Counted from the stretch's first letter, positions 8,401 through 16,922 are shown. The stretch: DNA of 64,000 bases from Schlesneria paludicola DSM 18645 (GCF_000255655.1 NZ_JH636435.1:1227683-1291682), one strand, 5' to 3'. The notes: generated by a model from the sequence alone, not told the origin. Numbers and translations are program-made.

Positions 8401-10768
8401 TCCGACCTTTGTAAGACGCGCAACACCCCCGATGGCTCCACGCATTGCCATTGATGAGGTCACGGTACTGTCGGAAAACGGTGAGCCCAAAGCGCTGACG
8501 GCCGAGCACGATATTTATCAAAGCCAACTGCCACGCGTTCGAATTCGCGGTCAGATTATTGGACAGGCCCTTATTGGACGCGCGACGCTGGTCGTCGGTG
8601 AAACGAAACGCGACCTGACTGGGTTTACGGCCGGTTCAGGACGAGATTTCAAATTTGACGAGACGATCACTTTGCAGCCTGGGCGACAGGCGGTCGTCAT
8701 TCAGTCGGCAATCGCGGCTGAGCAAGACGAAAAACGGTTGACTCTGGTCTACGAGCCACCGGCACCACGCATTGCAGCACTGACACCAACAGTCGCCGTC
8801 ATTCGCGAACTTCCCCCTTCGGCGGACGCGAGACCACGCGTCTATGTCCAAGGATTCCATGAACAAGTCGCAACGATTTCCGCGAAGTTAGAGGCACCGC
8901 TCGACCAGCCCTATCGTGTCACGCTTCGCGTGAATGATGTCCCAGTTGCCAATGAGATGATTCAAATCGATTGCACACAAGCGGGACAACATCTTCTCAA
9001 AGCCAAGCTGCCGCTTGCCGGTGGGAAGAACGTGATTTCACTGCGCGTCGACAACGAATGGACGCGGCAGCCGCACCAGCAAAATGTCGACCTCGAATTC
9101 CGCCGCCCCCCTGAGATTGTCGAAATCGTCGCCGCAGACAAGCTGGTCGAGATGCCGCTAGACCTCTCTTGTCGGATCCGTTCTGCCATTCCGCTTCGCA
9201 ACACACGGATTGTCGTCGATGATCGAGACGAAGTTCCCGCGGCTTTTGCCCCCGTCGCAGACTCGAAAGACGAGTATGTTCTGCGCGCCGAACAAATCGG
9301 CCTCGCGGAAGGCGTGCATTCGCTGAAAATCATGGCAACGAACGATGAGGGTACAGTCATCGAGCCGGGTATTCACAAGGTGACGATCGAAAAGCAATCG
9401 GCAAAGCCACCGATCCTCAAGATCGTCGGGCCAGTCTCAACTGAAGCCGCGTCGATCGTCAGTTCCAAGCGATTCGAGATTCAGTACCAGGTCACCTCAA
9501 CGGTTCCGACAACCATTCAACTCAAGAATCGCGGGACGGAAACGACCATCTCCTCGGACGCAGTTCCGGTCGATGGATCAAACGCGACCATCCCTCTGGA
9601 TCTATGGGAAGGGGTCAACGACATTGAGTTGATCGCTTTCAACAGCGGAGGATTCAGCGCCAAACAAATTCTGCGAGTGTCCTACGTCGCACCGGCGGCC
9701 ACTGTCGAGATCATCAGTGTTGACGATCAGCGTCCGCAAATCGGAAATAATGGAACCGGTCACTTCGCCAAACGTGCTTCGAAGTCAAGGGTCAACCTAT
9801 TGGGGCGAATCAAATCGAAGGAGCGACTCGATCCGAATCAGCCACTGAAGGCCCGAATCTGGGTCAATAGCTTCAAATTGCCGACGGTTGACGTTGTCGT
9901 GGATCGCGAGAACCCCACGATCGGAAAGTTTGGAACCGATTTGACGCTCAGCATGCTGACGAATTCGATCAAAGTCCAGGTCTATGGGGAAGAAGGCCAT
10001 GTCGCCTCGGAGATTGGCTGCACCAATACCCTGACAATTGATTGTGAGAAGCCCGAGCGTCGTCAGGAACTTTATCTGGTCCTGTTGGGAACAGGTGATC
10101 AAGAGGGATCGAGACAGGGGGCTCAGCGGTTCTTGAAGGCCACACCGAAGACCAAAGTCGACGGCACTCAGGAAATCTGGGAATCCGATGCGTTTTCGCA
10201 GATTCACGTGTTCGATGCAACGAATGTCAACCCTTCGACGGCACAGCACCGAATGTTGAAACTCGTTCGAACGATGAACGGCAACTTCGCGAAAAATGCC
10301 TCGAAAGGTGGTTCGCAGGCGATCGTGATGGTCTACTTTGAAGGAAAAATTGAAGTCTCATCGGATGACTTCTCGTTCATCACATCTGAGACGCAGTTGC
10401 CCTCCGATCGCGCGATGACTGGACGAATCCTGGAGTCCAATCTGACGAACTCGTACGGTGCTCACATCGTCTTCATGGATCTAACGCAAAATACGAACAA
10501 TTTGAGTGAAAGTGATATCTGGCCGAAGGCGCCCAATTTGGGGATCCTCGTTCGAAACTGGAAAGGGCAAGGGAAGCAGCCCGATCAGACGAAGCTCAGC
10601 ACAGCACTTGAACAGACGCTGCCACAAGTTCGAAAAGTCAGTCAACTGTCGGCAAGCATCGACGAACAATATCAACGCGCGAAAAAGATCTTCCGCGAAC
10701 AGCTTGAATCCGTAGATCGACTTCAGGTCTTGCAAGACGCCCCGTTTGGAGCGGGTGCGTTGGAATGA
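5405..10768 (+). CDS. Giant exported WD40 / PDZ-like / Ig-like protein with degenerate C-terminal caspase-like domain
   Basis: A 1787-residue protein with a signal peptide (first about 25 residues, cleavage probably after APA). Residues about 40-620 are a WD40 propeller (VSGLAFSPDGQHLYATGWD, LRGHRGPVQALTF, VGHTERIRSLSFSEDGR). A PDZ-like domain lies at about 620-700 (GSALQRGDELVSA...RPGDTVEFTVRR). From about 800 to 1545 come several Ig-like beta domains. From about 1550 a caspase-like fold begins (RRQELYLVLLGTGDQ), but the GHG loop reads YFEGKI and the catalytic Cys loop reads FMDLTQN, so both catalytic residues appear lost. The strong AAAGGAG supports the start. Its stop overlaps the next gene's possible ATG (ATGA), and a 165-aa gene and a sigma factor follow. 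The predicted periplasmic location means it cannot bind the sigma factor directly unless a domain crosses the membrane; its T6SS role is unknown. Confidence 0.7.
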   Translation: MSRVLFSLLIALHLWTYLGNCAPAQDSVLPPGDTSPVLRLETNGPRSYVSGLAFSPDGQHLYATGWDKAVQVWNLQKDHYAYSSGATLRVPTGAGPFGELNGLALSTNGVWLAAAGQGQPREVPGERTYGWVLPASNISQISQLDNGMIYVFNTKTRETRLLRGHRGPVQALTFVQNSPFDAPQLISVAEEHAEGSGETQCRVRCWDISTGNEVASLGAVPALDGKTWGPLPSLKGFRPGLTAWSSGKNLNQARVALAWGDDQFRVWDVETGQVASARSNPNILTVVPVTNAFDKLLTGAHAEMGVWTMPRSETGRLASITRQQFESARVDSVNGKNQNLPSAATLIPGTNGQPTRVAFVVTRYLENGGGEYRLLITSAKSPIELVKEVELPWRGEVRQPAIAASADGKRLAVSGNQRNEIELYQVEDLLRGRNVPQQTLGSVGLAFQEAMFVRSGDAWGLGLTTVRRDQAGHFPKDALVFDINQRRIEPSTEMWLPAITTMPGWTADATVPGKLSIKRADLPPIELDLIDNHTATGYAFCPPTPHCPIPLVAVASHVRGQPLLQLFNGETGETLRWCVGHTERIRSLSFSEDGRMLVTVGSDRTVCVWTTTDLAERNLGKHGRLPGVTVHKIDRKLFVTNAPLGSALQRGDELVSATNNGEVAEIETAKDFYKYVLERRPGDTVEFTVRRKDAMHPIAVSVGQAIDESKPLFTLFVVPGEKNQDWEWIGWSPLGNFDTRGDRVDHWLGWHFNTGEPLHPAKFAAIGEYRDAFYRRDLLKTLFEHQKLPPAPVIQEDPKVSIWLRRNDGTPLSTDYDDVAQIEASDMRVIADVSGVADRLIQSLTVILDDADSISLTRVEGASEWSADLSHVHWQRGLHRLTVRLKTSNKEVTAVERAHFHPAPPKIEWEPNPKWRREFEPAEVMVKAKVIPSTEPVRVQLLLQRPGEAEPEIVQNWETNEPLVIEKKIEVDPGENRLELVTWNATAPEDVVAAETARVPTFVRRATPPMAPRIAIDEVTVLSENGEPKALTAEHDIYQSQLPRVRIRGQIIGQALIGRATLVVGETKRDLTGFTAGSGRDFKFDETITLQPGRQAVVIQSAIAAEQDEKRLTLVYEPPAPRIAALTPTVAVIRELPPSADARPRVYVQGFHEQVATISAKLEAPLDQPYRVTLRVNDVPVANEMIQIDCTQAGQHLLKAKLPLAGGKNVISLRVDNEWTRQPHQQNVDLEFRRPPEIVEIVAADKLVEMPLDLSCRIRSAIPLRNTRIVVDDRDEVPAAFAPVADSKDEYVLRAEQIGLAEGVHSLKIMATNDEGTVIEPGIHKVTIEKQSAKPPILKIVGPVSTEAASIVSSKRFEIQYQVTSTVPTTIQLKNRGTETTISSDAVPVDGSNATIPLDLWEGVNDIELIAFNSGGFSAKQILRVSYVAPAATVEIISVDDQRPQIGNNGTGHFAKRASKSRVNLLGRIKSKERLDPNQPLKARIWVNSFKLPTVDVVVDRENPTIGKFGTDLTLSMLTNSIKVQVYGEEGHVASEIGCTNTLTIDCEKPERRQELYLVLLGTGDQEGSRQGAQRFLKATPKTKVDGTQEIWESDAFSQIHVFDATNVNPSTAQHRMLKLVRTMNGNFAKNASKGGSQAIVMVYFEGKIEVSSDDFSFITSETQLPSDRAMTGRILESNLTNSYGAHIVFMDLTQNTNNLSESDIWPKAPNLGILVRNWKGQGKQPDQTKLSTALEQTLPQVRKVSQLSASIDEQYQRAKKIFREQLESVDRLQVLQDAPFGAGALE

Positions 10769-11262
10769 CCGCTGATCAGCGGTCCAAAGACTTCATCGAA
10801 CGTTTGTACTGCCGAGTTCTTGCCTTGAGACATGGAACACTTCCAGCAAGATCACGCAACAATTTCCGGAACAGTGATATGGTACCTCAACCGAATCCGT
10901 CGGCTGAAAACGAGGGCAATCAGCCACCAAACGTCCGACCTGGGGACTCGACTCCACGACGCGTTTTTGAGGCGGTATTGCAGCAGACTGCCGCGCTCGA
11001 CGCTTCGGAGCAGGGAGTCTCGATTGCCGAATGGAAAGTGCTGCTCAAAGTGGCACGTCGCCTTCGAGGTGCGGAATTCCAGTTTGATCCCGTGGTGATC
11101 GAACTGGTTCGGGCGACGCTTTCAAGTCAGCTCAAAAACAGCGGGCAATCCGCAGAACAATTCGCGGCAGTTGCGGAACGGGTCGCGCGCACGTTATACG
11201 AAAACCCAGAATCGCAAGAACGGCTTCGCTCGCTTTGGGCGCGTCTTTCCGTGGTGGAATAA
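10765..11262 (+). CDS. Unknown 165-aa protein coupled to a sigma factor
   Basis: The first ATG overlaps the upstream stop codon (ATGA); a second candidate start (MVPQPNPSAEN, 10879) would give 127 residues. The N-terminal part from the upstream start is basic and poorly protein-like, the middle is Asn/Pro-rich, and the last 100 residues are helical (RRVFEAVLQQTAALDASEQG, AEWKVLLKVARRLRG, AAVAERVARTLYENPESQERL). No membrane segment or signal is seen. Its stop TAA overlaps the ATG of the sigma-factor gene by one base, so translation is probably coupled. That arrangement is common for a sigma factor and its modulator, but I do not recognise an anti-sigma family, so the role is unassigned. Confidence 0.6.
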   Translation: MTADQRSKDFIERLYCRVLALRHGTLPARSRNNFRNSDMVPQPNPSAENEGNQPPNVRPGDSTPRRVFEAVLQQTAALDASEQGVSIAEWKVLLKVARRLRGAEFQFDPVVIELVRATLSSQLKNSGQSAEQFAAVAERVARTLYENPESQERLRSLWARLSVVE

Positions 11263-11975
11263 TGTCAGACAGTTCCGTCTCCAAAGATCGGCTGGTCGAA
11301 GAATGTCAGGGACTGGTGCGTTTTCTCGCGCAACAGATTCGATCTCGTACGCCATCATGGGTCGAACTCGACGATCTGATTGGCTATGGCCAGGTCGGAT
11401 TGATGCAGGCTGCGCGTGACTTTGACCCCGCCCAGGGAACGAAGTTTTCGACATACGCCTACTATCGGATTCGCGGAGCGATCTTTGACGGGGTTAATAA
11501 ACTGAACTGGTGTCGTTCATCGCGCGATGCCGAGTTCAAATTTGAACAAACGGCCGATTCGGTGATTCAAACCAATTCCGGCACGACACCACCAAGTGAA
11601 TCGATCGCGCAGGAAGCATCGTGGTTCACTCGAACCGCGGGTGCCTTGGCAATTTCCTATTTGGCCGCTGCGGATGGTGAGGGACGGACCGCAGATGTCG
11701 TCGATAAATCTGCAAAAGCGCCCTGGGCGGGAATGGTCCAACGTGAAACTCATCTTCAGTTGGCCGATGCCATCGGACGTCTTCCCGCCGACGCAGCCGC
11801 ACTCGTCCGTGCCGTTTACTATGAAGATCGGACACTTCAGGAAGCGGCCGATCAGCTAAAGATCAGTAAGAGCTGGGCGAGCCGAATGCATGCGCGGGCC
11901 TTGGAACAAATGGCGCGTCACATGAAACAAGCGAATTTTGGCGACACGCCAAACGACGATGACGACGATCCGTAA
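11262..11975 (+). CDS. RNA polymerase sigma factor, sigma-70 family (FliA/SigB-like) in T6SS locus
   Basis: A 237-residue sigma factor starting at ATG 11262, which overlaps the preceding TAA by one base; an upstream in-frame start adding nine residues is less likely. Region 2 is at about residues 10-85: VELDDLIGYGQVGLMQAARDF, then GTKFSTYAYYRIRGAIFDG, the classic sigma-70 region 2 pattern. Region 4 is at about 175-225: LPADAAALVRAVYYEDRTLQ, then an HTH, EAADQLKISKSWASRMHARAL. The segment between them does not look like a normal region 3 and is Ala/Ser/Thr-rich. It precedes tssA and probably directs expression of this locus or of envelope genes. A hairpin with a T run at 12042-12082 may end this transcript. 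Confidence 0.85.
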   Translation: MSDSSVSKDRLVEECQGLVRFLAQQIRSRTPSWVELDDLIGYGQVGLMQAARDFDPAQGTKFSTYAYYRIRGAIFDGVNKLNWCRSSRDAEFKFEQTADSVIQTNSGTTPPSESIAQEASWFTRTAGALAISYLAAADGEGRTADVVDKSAKAPWAGMVQRETHLQLADAIGRLPADAAALVRAVYYEDRTLQEAADQLKISKSWASRMHARALEQMARHMKQANFGDTPNDDDDDP

Positions 11976-12041
11976 ACACCAACAAGAAATACGCAAACCA
12001 AGCACGCCAAACGATTTCAACTTACTCATGCGTTGAATTTT

Positions 12042-12082
12042 CGGACAGCGGATCGCTATGCTTCACGGACCTGTCCGTTTTT
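12042..12082 (+). terminator. Possible intrinsic terminator after the sigma-factor gene
   Basis: CGGACAG at 12042-12048 pairs with CTGTCCG at 12071-12077 and is followed directly by a run of T. The 22-nt loop makes the hairpin modest. It would separate the sigma-factor transcript from tssA at 12146. Confidence 0.45.
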
Positions 12083-12145
12083 AGCAAAGTCGCCGTTTTC
12101 ACTGTCATTTCAACGTGGTGTCGAACGATCACGAGTGGGAGCATT

Positions 12146-13255
12146 ATGTCGACTTCTAAGCCCCTTCTGGACTTTGAGCTGCTGCTCTCGCCGATTTCGC
12201 CTGAAAGTCCTTGTGGGGAAAGCTTACAGTGGGATCCCCAGTTTGACGAACTCAAACAGATGAGGAAGTCGCGAAAGGATCCCCTGGACCCGAGCGGCGA
12301 CAAGGAACCTGACTGGGGCGGGTTGATTGCTCTTTCGACGCAGCTCCTCGCAAAACGAACCAAAGATTTGCTCATCGCAGGTTGGTTGACCGAGGCACTG
12401 CTACGAACATCAAGCTTTGCAGGGCTGCGCGATGGCCTACGATTGATTCGCGGATTCGTCGATAAGTTCTGGGATGGACTCTATCCCCAGCCGGATGAGG
12501 AGGACTTCGCCAATCGGGCCGCGCCGCTGCTTTGGCTGACTCAAACCGATGGTGGGGCAAAACTTCCTGCACTCCTGCGTGAGATTTCGCTGACATCAGC
12601 GTCGCCGCGCTCCGACGAACCGTTGATTAACTGGAATCTGTGGCATCAGCGACGCGCTCCGCCGCAAGCCTCGGGCGAGAAAGACGATGTCTACAAGCGC
12701 CGTGTTGCCGACGCCGAAAAGAACCGGCAGACATTCGATGCGGCCGTCGAAACTGCCCCGCTCACGTTCTACCAGACGTTACTGAACGACATTGATGCGT
12801 GCCTCGCAGAAATCGACACGCTGTCACCTATACTTGATGGCAAACTCGGCGCCGATCTTTCACCCAGTTGGGGGAAAGTGCGAGATTCGATCGGAGAAAT
12901 CCGTGGGTTCGTCATCGATGTGCTCAAACGCCGCGGTGGATTGCCAGCCGATACTTCGGCCGTCAGTTCCACGGAAACCTCTGTGGAGGAAGAAATTGTG
13001 GCAGCCCCAACTGGTCATCCAGAAGTCAATCGTGGTCGCATCAGCTCCCGAGCCGACGCCATGTCTCGCCTGGAAGAAGCAGCGGATTTCTTCAGCAAGA
13101 CCGAACCCCACAGTCCCGTCGCTTACCTGGTACGCCGTGCGATCCGTTGGGCGGGAATGCCGTTTGAAGAAGTTCTAGGAGAACTAGTCAAAGACGATAA
13201 GTTGGTCAAACAGATCTCCGAGACGCTGGGCATCGTTTCGGGGCCGACCAAATAA
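12146..13255 (+). CDS. tssA: Type VI secretion protein TssA (ImpA family)
   Basis: A 369-residue TssA-type protein. TssA caps the baseplate and growing sheath. The N-terminal ImpA-related domain spans about residues 10-140, with typical motifs SPISPESPCGESLQWDPQF, the DPDW-like EPDWGGL, TKDLLIAGWLTEALLR and FVDKFWDGLYPQPDEED. The C-terminal domain carries the family-like SRADAMSRLEEAADFFSKTE followed by PHSPVAYLVRRAIRWAGMPF. Length and domain order suit a short TssA class. It starts at ATG 12146 after a GGGAG-like sequence, 171 bp beyond the sigma-factor gene, and is followed by tandem hairpins before tssB. Confidence 0.92.
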   Translation: MSTSKPLLDFELLLSPISPESPCGESLQWDPQFDELKQMRKSRKDPLDPSGDKEPDWGGLIALSTQLLAKRTKDLLIAGWLTEALLRTSSFAGLRDGLRLIRGFVDKFWDGLYPQPDEEDFANRAAPLLWLTQTDGGAKLPALLREISLTSASPRSDEPLINWNLWHQRRAPPQASGEKDDVYKRRVADAEKNRQTFDAAVETAPLTFYQTLLNDIDACLAEIDTLSPILDGKLGADLSPSWGKVRDSIGEIRGFVIDVLKRRGGLPADTSAVSSTETSVEEEIVAAPTGHPEVNRGRISSRADAMSRLEEAADFFSKTEPHSPVAYLVRRAIRWAGMPFEEVLGELVKDDKLVKQISETLGIVSGPTK

Positions 13256-13299
13256 GAGACACGGATCAATCCATGTCTCTCGGCCGAAGTCTTCGGCCG
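13255..13299. terminator. Tandem hairpins between tssA and tssB
   Basis: Beginning at the tssA stop, AGAGACACGGA (13255-13265) pairs with TCCATGTCTCT (13270-13280, one mismatch) around a TCAA loop. Immediately after it is a second palindrome, CGGCCGAAG / CTTCGGCCG (13281-13299). No T tract follows. This could be a partial terminator or an RNA-stability element lowering or separating tssA from the abundant sheath genes. Confidence 0.45.
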
Positions 13300-13554
13300 T
13301 AGCCAACGGGTTAATAATCACGCTATAGTGGCACGCCACAATCAAGTTCACTAGGAAGCACTGATCGCTGATCGAGCGACTCGTACGTTCGAATTCTGCC
13401 GAATGCCTTTATCAAGCGTTTGCTCACTTGTCATTCACATTCCACCGAATCGAATTGACATGTTGCCTGTCCTGTTCCGGATCGCGCCGGTCCGAACCAT
13501 CGGTGGAAATTGTCTGGGGATCGTTTTCACGGAATCTATTGAGGAGTGGTCATC

Positions 13555-14091
13555 GTGGCTAAAGAGAGTTTGCAAAAGAAGCTTGACCGAGTTCGTCCGC
13601 CGCGCGTGCAAATTCGTTACGAAGTTTACGTCGGTAATGCGATGGAAATGAAAGAACTTCCCTTCGTCATGGGAGTTTTGGGTGACTTTTCGGGTAAGCC
13701 CGATCCAAATAAAAAAGCCGTTCCACTCAAAGATCGAAAGTTCATTAATATCGATCGCGATAGCTTTGACGGAGTCATGGCGTCAAAGGACATGGCGCCG
13801 CGTCTGGCGTATTCGGTCAACGATACGTTGACAGGCAAAGCAGATCAGCAACTGAACGTCGAGCTGAAGTTCAACAAGATGGAGGACTTCACTCCAGAGA
13901 ACGTGGCGAAGCAGATTCCGGCGCTGCGTGCGCTGCTCGAACAACGCGAAGCATTGAAGAATCTCTCTTCACGGCTCGAAGGAAACGACAAGCTCGACGA
14001 CTTGTTGAAGCAAGTGCTCGAGAACAGCGAACTGCGCGATTCGCTCGCAAAGGAACTCGGGACGGGCCCGACCGAACCTCCGCAGGCGTAA
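13555..14091 (+). CDS. tssB: Type VI secretion contractile sheath small subunit TssB (VipA)
   Basis: The start is taken as GTG 13555 because GAGGAG lies 8 nt upstream; an earlier in-frame GTG overlaps that ribosome-binding site. The 178-residue product begins MAKESLQKKLDRVRPPRVQI and contains the signature ELPFVMGVLGDFSG and the later LSSRLEGNDKLDDLLKQVL helix, both typical of TssB, which pairs with TssC to build the contractile sheath. tssC follows on the same strand after about 165 bp. About 290 bp upstream contain tandem hairpins and no gene. Confidence 0.95.
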   Translation: MAKESLQKKLDRVRPPRVQIRYEVYVGNAMEMKELPFVMGVLGDFSGKPDPNKKAVPLKDRKFINIDRDSFDGVMASKDMAPRLAYSVNDTLTGKADQQLNVELKFNKMEDFTPENVAKQIPALRALLEQREALKNLSSRLEGNDKLDDLLKQVLENSELRDSLAKELGTGPTEPPQA

Positions 14092-14256
14092 TGACTTTTC
14101 AGGTCTGATTTGACCATCGAAACCGTCGCCCCATCTGTCACGTCTATCGGCGCTCAGATCGTACGGATGCCATTGCGGACACAAACAATCCAGATCTCAA
14201 ACATCGAACACAGACCGATTCGTCCTCGGAGTCAAATCCAAGAAGGGGTACTTTTC

Positions 14257-15747
14257 ATGTCGAATGAACAACAAGCCGCGTCCTCGCCCGCCGCTCAGAC
14301 CACGGAATCGGCAAGCGTCCTCGACCAGATCTTGAATGTCGGGATTCGCCCTGCAGACGCTGATGAAAAAAGTCAGGCGGTGTCGCTGATCGAGAAATTC
14401 GTTCAGACACAGTTGCAGCCAGGAATGGTCGTCGGCAAAGACGCACAACGATCGATCAACGCCTGGATGGCAGTAATCGACAAAAAGATCTCCGATCAAC
14501 TGAATCAAGTGATGCATCACGAAGATTTTCAGAAGCTCGAAGGCAGTTGGCGCGGTCTGCATTACCTGGTCATGCAAACCGAAACCAGTACGGACCTGAA
14601 GATCAAGGTTCTGAACGTCTCGAAGAAAGATCTGCTGAAAGATCTTGAACAGGCCGCCGAATTTGACATGAGCGCGTTGTTCAAGAAAGTCTACGGTGAA
14701 GAGTACGACGTCTTCGGCGGACATCCATTCGGTTGCCTGATTGGCGACTATGAATTCGGGCGTCATCCCCAGGATACGTCACTGCTGGAGCGCATCGCGG
14801 AAGTTGCCGCCGCGGCCCATGCACCGTTTCTGTCAGCAGCATCGCCGCAGATGTTCGGCTTGGAAACCTTTACTGATATCGGTAAGCCACGCGACCTGGC
14901 GAAGATTTTCGACAGCGTGCAGTACGCAAAATGGAAGTCGTTCCGTGAATCCGATGATTCGCGCTATGTCGGCCTGACCATGCCTCATACCTTGATGCGC
15001 CTTCCCTACGGCAAGGAAACCGTGCCCGTGGACGCGTTTGACTTCGAGGAAGATGTCGACGGTCGCGATCACAAGAAGTATCTGTGGGGCAACGCCGCCT
15101 ACGCGTTGGGCACTCGCCTGACGGAATCATTCTCGAAGTACGGCTGGCTCGCAACAATCCGCGGGGTCGAAGGCGGCGGATTGGTTCAAGGGCTGCCGGT
15201 GCACACGTTCGAAACCGACGACGGTGACGTGGCCATGAAATGCCCCGTCGAAGTGGCCATCGGCGACCGGCGCGAGAAGGAATTAAGCGACCTGGGATTC
15301 ATTCCTTTGCTGCATTGCAAGAACACGGACTACGCCGCCTTTTTCGGTGCGCAGTCGTGTCAAAAAGCGAAGAAATACAATACGCCCGAAGCCAATGCGA
15401 ACGCGAGATTGTCGACGGCACTGCAGTACCTGCTATGTGTTTCTCGGTTTGCCCACTATCTCAAGGCGATCGCCCGTGACAAAATCGGCTCGTTCATGGA
15501 ACGAAAAGACTGCGAAGTCTGGCTGAACAACTGGATCAACAACTACACCCTGGCCAAGCCGGAAATTGCCGGCCCCTCGGATAAGGCCAAGAAACCACTG
15601 CGCGAAGCCCGTATCGACGTTCGGGAAGACCCCGCCCGTCCAGGATGCTACGAAGCCGTCGCCTTCCTTCGTCCACATTTCCAGATGGAAGAACTCAGTG
15701 TCGGACTGTCGCTTGTCGCAAAGCTACCGGAATCTCGCAACAAATAA
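14257..15747 (+). CDS. tssC: Type VI secretion contractile sheath large subunit TssC (VipB)
   Basis: The open frame extends upstream to 14110, but ATG 14257 (MSNEQQAASSP) is preceded by AGAAGGGG and gives the normal family length of 496 residues. Diagnostic stretches are SINAWMAVIDKKISDQLNQV, EGSWRGLHYLVMQTETS, the GEYDVFGGHPFGCLIGDYEF region, FMERKDCEVWLNNWINNY and the C-terminal YEAVAFLRPHFQMEELSVGL. TssC forms the bulk of the sheath and is remodelled by ClpV. It is followed by a long perfect hairpin before hcp. Confidence 0.97.
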   Translation: MSNEQQAASSPAAQTTESASVLDQILNVGIRPADADEKSQAVSLIEKFVQTQLQPGMVVGKDAQRSINAWMAVIDKKISDQLNQVMHHEDFQKLEGSWRGLHYLVMQTETSTDLKIKVLNVSKKDLLKDLEQAAEFDMSALFKKVYGEEYDVFGGHPFGCLIGDYEFGRHPQDTSLLERIAEVAAAAHAPFLSAASPQMFGLETFTDIGKPRDLAKIFDSVQYAKWKSFRESDDSRYVGLTMPHTLMRLPYGKETVPVDAFDFEEDVDGRDHKKYLWGNAAYALGTRLTESFSKYGWLATIRGVEGGGLVQGLPVHTFETDDGDVAMKCPVEVAIGDRREKELSDLGFIPLLHCKNTDYAAFFGAQSCQKAKKYNTPEANANARLSTALQYLLCVSRFAHYLKAIARDKIGSFMERKDCEVWLNNWINNYTLAKPEIAGPSDKAKKPLREARIDVREDPARPGCYEAVAFLRPHFQMEELSVGLSLVAKLPESRNK

Positions 15748-15807
15748 TCAGCATTTCGAAGGCGGAACCGGCACAAAGTCCACAGTAATAACAGGTTAGT
15801 TTCCCAT

Positions 15808-15849
15808 TTCAGGCGACTCTCCAATGGTTTCATTGGAGAGTCGCCTGAA
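15808..15849 (+). terminator. Long perfect hairpin between tssC and hcp
   Basis: A 19-bp perfect stem (15808-15826 paired with 15831-15849, starting TTCAGGCGACTCTCC) with a 4-nt GTTT loop lies 60 bp after the tssC stop and 176 bp before hcp. No T tract follows, so it may be a processing/stability hairpin or rho-assisted terminator rather than a simple intrinsic one. Confidence 0.65.
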
Positions 15850-16025
15850 CGATTTGCTGCGAAGATCTCGCTGGTTTTCAACTTTCCTGGCATGTCTTCA
15901 AAAAAGAAGACGGAATCCAGGAAACATTCATCCAGGTAATCAGAGAATTGTTGTGGCAGGTGCGACAGTTAACTGTCGACCAACGCAGTAACAAACACGT
16001 TCCAATCAATGAGGAGTGACGAATC

Positions 16026-16508
16026 ATGGCCGCTGATATCCTGCTGGAAGTCGAAGGAATTACGGGCGAATCGAAGATCAAGGGCAAAGAAGGCTGGATC
16101 GACGTTCTGAGCATCTCGTGGGGTGCCGCAAATGCCTCGTCGGTCCACTTCGGTGGCGGTGCGGGTACGGCAAAGGGTGATACCCACGATCTGTCGATCG
16201 TCAAACGAATCGACAACGCCAGCCCCGAGTTCTTCTTGAAGACCATGAACGGAACTCACTTCGAAAAGGCCACCCTCGTCCTTCGCCTGTCCACCGGTGG
16301 TGAACCACTTGAATACTACAAGATGGAAATGGAAGGGGTGTTCGTCACCAGCTGGAACCCTTCCTGCGGTGGCGATCAGCACGGAATGGAAAGCGTTTCT
16401 CTGTCCTTCCGAAAAGTGACCGTAACCTACACCGGCCAGAAAGACGACGGAACCAAGGGCGGCGAAGTTCCAGTCAACTGGAACATCGTGACAGGTGCCT
16501 CGGACTGA
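16026..16508 (+). CDS. hcp: Type VI secretion tube protein Hcp (TssD)
   Basis: A 160-residue Hcp. Hexamers of Hcp stack into the inner tube propelled by the sheath. Recognised features are the start MAADILLEVEGITGESKIKG, the WIDVLSISWGAAN strand, DLSIVKRIDNASPEFFLKTM and the C-terminal SLSFRKVTVTYTGQ. The ATG at 16026 has GAGGAG about 10 nt upstream. It is flanked by hairpins on both sides (15808-15849 and 16529-16566), which suggests its own transcript or stabilised mRNA, consistent with the high Hcp level a T6SS needs. Confidence 0.97.
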   Translation: MAADILLEVEGITGESKIKGKEGWIDVLSISWGAANASSVHFGGGAGTAKGDTHDLSIVKRIDNASPEFFLKTMNGTHFEKATLVLRLSTGGEPLEYYKMEMEGVFVTSWNPSCGGDQHGMESVSLSFRKVTVTYTGQKDDGTKGGEVPVNWNIVTGASD

Positions 16509-16528
16509 TGTTGTTAACAATCCAAATC

Positions 16529-16566
16529 CTCCTCTCATGTTCTGGACTGGGCTTGAGAGGAGTTTT
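16529..16566 (+). terminator. Rho-independent-type terminator after hcp
   Basis: CTCCTCTCA (16529-16537) pairs with TGAGAGGAG (16554-16562) and is followed by TTTT, 20 bp after the hcp stop. The stem of 9 bp and the T run fit a simple intrinsic terminator. Confidence 0.65.
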
Positions 16567-16795
16567 GGTCTCACCGCCGGAGATTCATTGGCGGGATGAT
16601 CCCGAAAATCTCCATCACAATCAGCGGCTCAGCTCATGCCGCGCGATCAGGACAAGCTTGAATCCTGCCCATGCCCTTCGAATGCCGAATCGTCGACCCT
16701 CGAAGAATCTGGACACGATAAAGATGTGCGATACGTTCGTGTCAGCAATCCCGAATTCAATCCGCATCGCAACGGTTGAATGCCAATCCATTGAT

Positions 16796-16896
16796 CGACG
16801 TGTTGAAATCACGGGGACGAACTCCGCTCAGATTCAAATCAACGCGATGACATCGTGAAGACCAAGGTGCCTTCCCCTCCTGACTTCAGCAGGCGG
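16796..16896. repeat. Degenerate copy of the ~100-bp inverted-repeat (MITE-like) element
   Basis: The left arm (CGACGTGTTGAAATCACGGGGA), middle (GATGACATCGTGAAGACCAAGGT) and right arm (CTCCTGACTTCAGCAGGCGG) line up with the intact copies at 39195 and 50845, but with many substitutions. It sits in the 414-bp gap between hcp and tagJ, just before the tagJ start. Confidence 0.6.
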
Positions 16897-16922
16897 CGAA
16901 CTGTCGCCACACCTTGATCGCG

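Noticed and set aside
13321..13350. Sigma-54-like promoter (TGGCACG) before tssB
   Set aside because: The -12 half (TTGC) is not present at the required spacing.
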